Origin: JANRKG01 sp033763635
Lineage (GTDB): Bacteria > Cyanobacteriota > Cyanobacteriia > GCF-001939115
Reading direction: 5' to 3'
NCBI GenBank assembly: GCA_033763635.1
Contig: JANRKG010000010.1
Span: 1-16,735 of the forward strand
Length of the DNA stretch: 16,735 bases
Both the position numbers and the translations under genes were made by a program. Numbering within the stretch: position 1 is the first letter of the stretch; every line of letters starts with the position of its first letter. Positions 13,269 through 16,735 of this stretch are shown one piece after another. The notes under the pieces were generated by a model. That model was not told the origin of the DNA and did no database searches. It worked only from the letters and a program-made list of their open reading frames with translations.

Positions 13269-16200
13269 CTAGGAAAGATACTGAGCAAGAAGATTAACCA
13301 GATGTTTAAGACTGACAGGTTTAGTTAGGTAATCTACCGCCCCTGCGCTCAGGCACCGATCGCGATCTCCCGGCATCGCCAGGGCGGTTAACGCGATGAT
13401 GGGAATGTACTGTAATTCTGGATCAGAATGAATTTGCTGAGTCGCATCCAACCCATTCATTTCGGGCATTTGAATATCCATCAAAATCAAATTAGGTCGA
13501 TGCCGTTGAGCCATTTGAATCGCTTCTAATCCATTCCGGGCCAGCACCACTCGGTAGCCATGAGCCTGGAGGTAACTATTAAACGTTGCAACATTCGCCT
13601 CATTATCTTCTGCTAAAAGAATGAGTGGCAGTGTTGAGGATTGGGCTTCAGCTAATAGCATCGCTGGCTGTTCATCAAGATAAGTTGCCTGTGTTAATAC
13701 CTGATTAAGTGTTTGTTGAAATTGAGGTCGGGAGATGGGCTTGAGTAAATAAGCTGCGGCTCCCCCTGCAAGTGCTTGTGACCGTTCATCCACCACCGAA
13801 ATAATAATCACCGGAATCGATTGGGTTATTGGGTTTGCTTTTAACTGAGCTAATACATCCCAACCGGAGCGATCGGGTAACAGAATATCCAAAATAATCA
13901 CATCCGGTTGCAGTTCTAATGCAATTTGCATTGCTCCTCCACCCACTGGATGCACCAACGTTTTAGCCCCCATTTCGTTCAAATAACGAGTAATTTGATT
14001 TGCAGCCGCCGGGGAATCTTCGATAATTAACGCCTGTTGAATGTTCAGCGGAAAAGATTCCAGTTGGGGCACTTCTGAAGAAGGTTCTGGATTGGGTGAG
14101 ATTGGGTGCCAGGGTAGTGTAACAGTGAAGCGGCTTCCCTTGCCTTCTTGGCTTTCCACCGTGACACTGCCACCCTGCAATTCCGCAATCCGGCGCACCA
14201 GTGCCAGCCCCAACCCTGTCCCTGAATAGCGACGAGACAACGCACTATCCAATTGCACAAACGGTTGAAACAACTTACTGATATTTTCTGGCGCAATCCC
14301 AATCCCCGTATCCGTGATGCTGAATTCAAGGGTTTCCCGGAACGCATCGCCCCTTACCTGCAATTGAACGTTCCCCCCCTCCGGCGTAAATTTAATTGCA
14401 TTACTCAAAAGATTCACCAATATCTGCCGAATCCGTCGCTCATCTAATTCAGCATCCGTTAATTCCTCATCAACTCGGCAACTCACTTTAATACCCTTCT
14501 GATGGGCATGTTGTTTGATGAAATTCAAACTGGAATGACATAACTCTCGCACATCCACAGGTCGCATCTCCAGTTCCATCTTGCCAGACTCAACTTTAGA
14601 GAGATCAAGAATGTCATTGATGAGTTCGAGTAAATGTTTTCCACTTTGTTCGATCGTGACTAAATATTCCCGTTGTTCTTCTGAAATTTCCCCAAAAGTT
14701 TCTTCTAACAATGCTTCTGAAAGGCCCAAAATTGCATTGAGGGGAGTGCGTAACTCATGACTCATTCCCGCCAAGAATTCATCTTTCAACCGCGACGCTC
14801 TGGCTAATTCTGCATTTGCAAGACTAATCCGTTCATTACTCAATTGCAACTGCGCTTCTGCCTGTTTCCGTCGTGTAATATCCCTGGCAATTTTAGAAAT
14901 CCCAATAATTTGCCCATCTGCATCTTTAATCGGAGAAACCGAAAGCGACACATCAATGAGTTGGCCTTTCTTGTGTTGTCGAACCGTTTCATAGGGTTCC
15001 ATCCGATCGCCCCGTTGCAATCGTTCAATGATACTTGCATCTTCATGCAACCGATCGGTTGGAAGGAGACGGGTGCTTGGCTGACCTAAGATTTCCCTGG
15101 CGGCATAGCCATAAAGCTTTTCTGCCCCTCGATTCCAACTATCAATCCTGCCATCCAGCGTGGTACTGATAATGGCATCATCAGAGGACTCAATAATCGC
15201 TGCAAGACGTGATCGCACCTCTTCAACCTGTTTATTGCTCGTGATGTCGTTATTAATTTCCAACACCTTAATCGGATTGCCGTCTTGATCACATTGCAAC
15301 ACCCAGCGACTTGCGACCGTAATGAAAGTCCCATCCCGCCGTTGTTGAATCAGTTCCCCTTCCCAATAGGGGCGATGCAAAAGCTCAGATTTAATTGTGG
15401 TGAGCGGATAAGGAAACCGAGTCTGAAGCAACCCATGAACTGATTGGCCTAACACTTCAGCCTGAGTCCAACCATATAATCGCTCTGCACCTTGATTCCA
15501 AAACGTAATAATCCCATTAAAGTCAAGGGTAATAATGGCATCGTGGGCCAGATCTAGTAGTTGTGCCTGTTCCGCCAGTCGCTTTTGGGTTTGCTCCCGT
15601 TCCTGAAGTTCTTGCTGCAGGCGATCGTTCAGATTGCTCAATTCCGCCGTTCGCAGGGCAACGCGATGTTCTAGCTCCTGGTTTGCCTGCCGCAGGGATT
15701 CTTCCGCTTGCCGTAGCGTTGCCTCACTCAAGCGTAGCGCTTCCTCCGCTTGCTTGCGTTCTGTAACATCTTGCACGTAGCCCAGCATACGAACCGCATT
15801 ACCCGCCGCATCAAAGAGCGCCTGCCCTTTAGTGGCAAGCCAGCGAATGCCATCCGGATGCAGAACCCGATATTCGTCCTCGTAATAATCCTCCTGTTGA
15901 CGCAGCACACGGCTAACGGTTTCGCCAGCGGAGGCGCGATCGTCGGGATGCAGACAGCCTATCCACTGCTCATAGCTAAGGGTCTGAGTCTCTAAAGGAA
16001 GACCTACCAGGGCACAATACTCTTCAGAAACATGGGCAACATTACGGTGAACATCCCAATCCCATAAGCCCGATCGCGTTGCCTTATAAACCAGTTTCAA
16101 CCGGGCCTCATTGTCCCTTAAAGCCTGTTCTGCTTCAACGCGCTCCGTAATATCAAGCACGGACCCAATGTAGCCCTTGAACTCACCCTCCAGCCCCCAC

Positions 16201-16735
16201 CAGGGACTCGCTGCATCGATCGCCCAATGGTATTGCCCATCCTTGTCCCGCAGACGATATTCCAGGTGAAACCCTTCCTGCCGCTCATTCGCCTGCAAGA
16301 ACACTGCTTCAGAGGATGGGCGATCGTCCGGATGGATTGCATGAAGCCATCCCATCCCCAATCCGGTCTCTTCCGTTTGCCCCGTAAACTCATACCAGCT
16401 TCGACTCAGATAGATACAATCTCCAGTAGTATTCGTCATCCAAATCATGACAGGGGCATTATCTGCCATGTAACGAAATCGTTCTTCCGACTCACGCAAC
16501 TGGAATTCAATACATTTGAGGTCGTGAATATCTTCCGTCGTGCCATACCAGCAGGTAATCTGACCCTGCTCACCCCAGTGGGGAAACGCACGGGAACGCA
16601 TCCAACGGTAGGAACCATCAGCAAGTTTAATTCGATGCTGAATGTCGTAAGGGTCTCCCGTTGCGACCGAATGCGTCCAGGCCGTCACCATTTCAGGGAG
16701 ATCCTCGGAATGGGGCACCTGCATCCATCCGGTGC
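13269..16735 (-). CDS. Multi-PAS hybrid histidine kinase with two receiver domains (5' end outside window)
   Basis: At least 1151 residues (numbered here from Met at 16724); the frame is open to the window edge and the first residues (TGWMQVPHSEDLP) lie inside a PAS domain, so the true start is outside. Order: end of one PAS (to about 70), PAS about 80-200, PAS about 203-325, coiled coil 325-385, PAS about 386-500, PAS about 505-625, phosphoacceptor domain with His656 in MSHELRTPLNA, HATPase with QILVNLLSNAIKFTPEGG, DTGIGIA and SGTGLGLALV, receiver 1 with Asp946 (ILDILLPD), and receiver 2 with Asp1083 (LMDIQMPEMNG) and TKPVS lysine. The PAS domains end in DITERxxAE-type linkers. No membrane helix is seen in the visible part, so it looks cytosolic. 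The signal may be redox, light or a ligand. No GAF chromophore domain is visible. It precedes the receiver-first kinase in a probable operon. Confidence 0.93.
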   Translation of the reverse strand, partial: TGWMQVPHSEDLPEMVTAWTHSVATGDPYDIQHRIKLADGSYRWMRSRAFPHWGEQGQITCWYGTTEDIHDLKCIEFQLRESEERFRYMADNAPVMIWMTNTTGDCIYLSRSWYEFTGQTEETGLGMGWLHAIHPDDRPSSEAVFLQANERQEGFHLEYRLRDKDGQYHWAIDAASPWWGLEGEFKGYIGSVLDITERVEAEQALRDNEARLKLVYKATRSGLWDWDVHRNVAHVSEEYCALVGLPLETQTLSYEQWIGCLHPDDRASAGETVSRVLRQQEDYYEDEYRVLHPDGIRWLATKGQALFDAAGNAVRMLGYVQDVTERKQAEEALRLSEATLRQAEESLRQANQELEHRVALRTAELSNLNDRLQQELQEREQTQKRLAEQAQLLDLAHDAIITLDFNGIITFWNQGAERLYGWTQAEVLGQSVHGLLQTRFPYPLTTIKSELLHRPYWEGELIQQRRDGTFITVASRWVLQCDQDGNPIKVLEINNDITSNKQVEEVRSRLAAIIESSDDAIISTTLDGRIDSWNRGAEKLYGYAAREILGQPSTRLLPTDRLHEDASIIERLQRGDRMEPYETVRQHKKGQLIDVSLSVSPIKDADGQIIGISKIARDITRRKQAEAQLQLSNERISLANAELARASRLKDEFLAGMSHELRTPLNAILGLSEALLEETFGEISEEQREYLVTIEQSGKHLLELINDILDLSKVESGKMELEMRPVDVRELCHSSLNFIKQHAHQKGIKVSCRVDEELTDAELDERRIRQILVNLLSNAIKFTPEGGNVQLQVRGDAFRETLEFSITDTGIGIAPENISKLFQPFVQLDSALSRRYSGTGLGLALVRRIAELQGGSVTVESQEGKGSRFTVTLPWHPISPNPEPSSEVPQLESFPLNIQQALIIEDSPAAANQITRYLNEMGAKTLVHPVGGGAMQIALELQPDVIILDILLPDRSGWDVLAQLKANPITQSIPVIIISVVDERSQALAGGAAAYLLKPISRPQFQQTLNQVLTQATYLDEQPAMLLAEAQSSTLPLILLAEDNEANVATFNSYLQAHGYRVVLARNGLEAIQMAQRHRPNLILMDIQMPEMNGLDATQQIHSDPELQYIPIIALTALAMPGDRDRCLSAGAVDYLTKPVSLKHLVNLLAQYLS

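Noticed and set aside
1..16735. CRISPR array, phage or toxin-antitoxin defence system
   Set aside because: I found no regularly spaced repeats, no cas, integrase, transposase, nuclease or toxin-like gene. The open frames are all accounted for by metabolic and signalling genes.

Overview
The window looks like chromosomal DNA of a cyanobacterium, probably a filamentous one. Three things point there: the hexamer CGATCG (core of the cyanobacterial HIP1 repeat) occurs at least 50 times by hand count; several genes belong to families typical of cyanobacteria (plastid-type pyruvate dehydrogenase E2, Aas-type acyl-ACP synthetase, a small WWCQPWSI membrane protein, an exported pentapeptide-repeat protein, a FIST-histidine kinase pair); and signalling genes are very dense. 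I see no rRNA, tRNA, CRISPR array, transposase or phage gene.

Layout, left to right. At 1-447 (-) is the N-terminal part of a TAXI-type solute-binding protein, cut by the window edge, preceded on the same strand by a quinone-oxidoreductase-like dehydrogenase (553-1548). A small two-helix membrane protein (1611-1868, +) runs into the tail of a two-gene operon on the minus strand: a FIST sensor (3090-4229) followed 4 nt later by a soluble histidine kinase (1865-3085). A 338-bp AT-rich spacer with nested inverted repeats leads to an exported pentapeptide-repeat protein (4607-5224, +). Between it and the next genes sits a compact MITE/REP-like inverted-repeat element (5236-5362).

The metabolic centre is a minus-strand run with gaps of only 34 and 5 nt: acyl-ACP synthetase (aas, 7257-9215), a YlqD family protein (6773-7222) and pyruvate dehydrogenase E2 (pdhC, 5457-6767). 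It may link acetyl-CoA supply to fatty-acid recycling.

The right half is signalling. At 9582-11585 (+) a UrtA/AmiC-like substrate-binding domain, with no signal peptide or membrane helix, is fused through a coiled coil to a SpoIIE/RsbU-type PP2C phosphatase. It looks like a cytosolic urea/amide sensor driving a protein phosphatase and is the most unusual gene here. An ArsR-type repressor (11628-11999, -) follows. The right end holds a minus-strand pair: a multi-PAS hybrid histidine kinase with two receiver domains (13269-16735, start outside the window) and, 27 nt downstream, a protein with a receiver domain placed before its histidine kinase core (12147-13241), a plausible phosphorelay pair. 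The window therefore carries three histidine kinases, one PP2C phosphatase and one repressor in under 17 kb.
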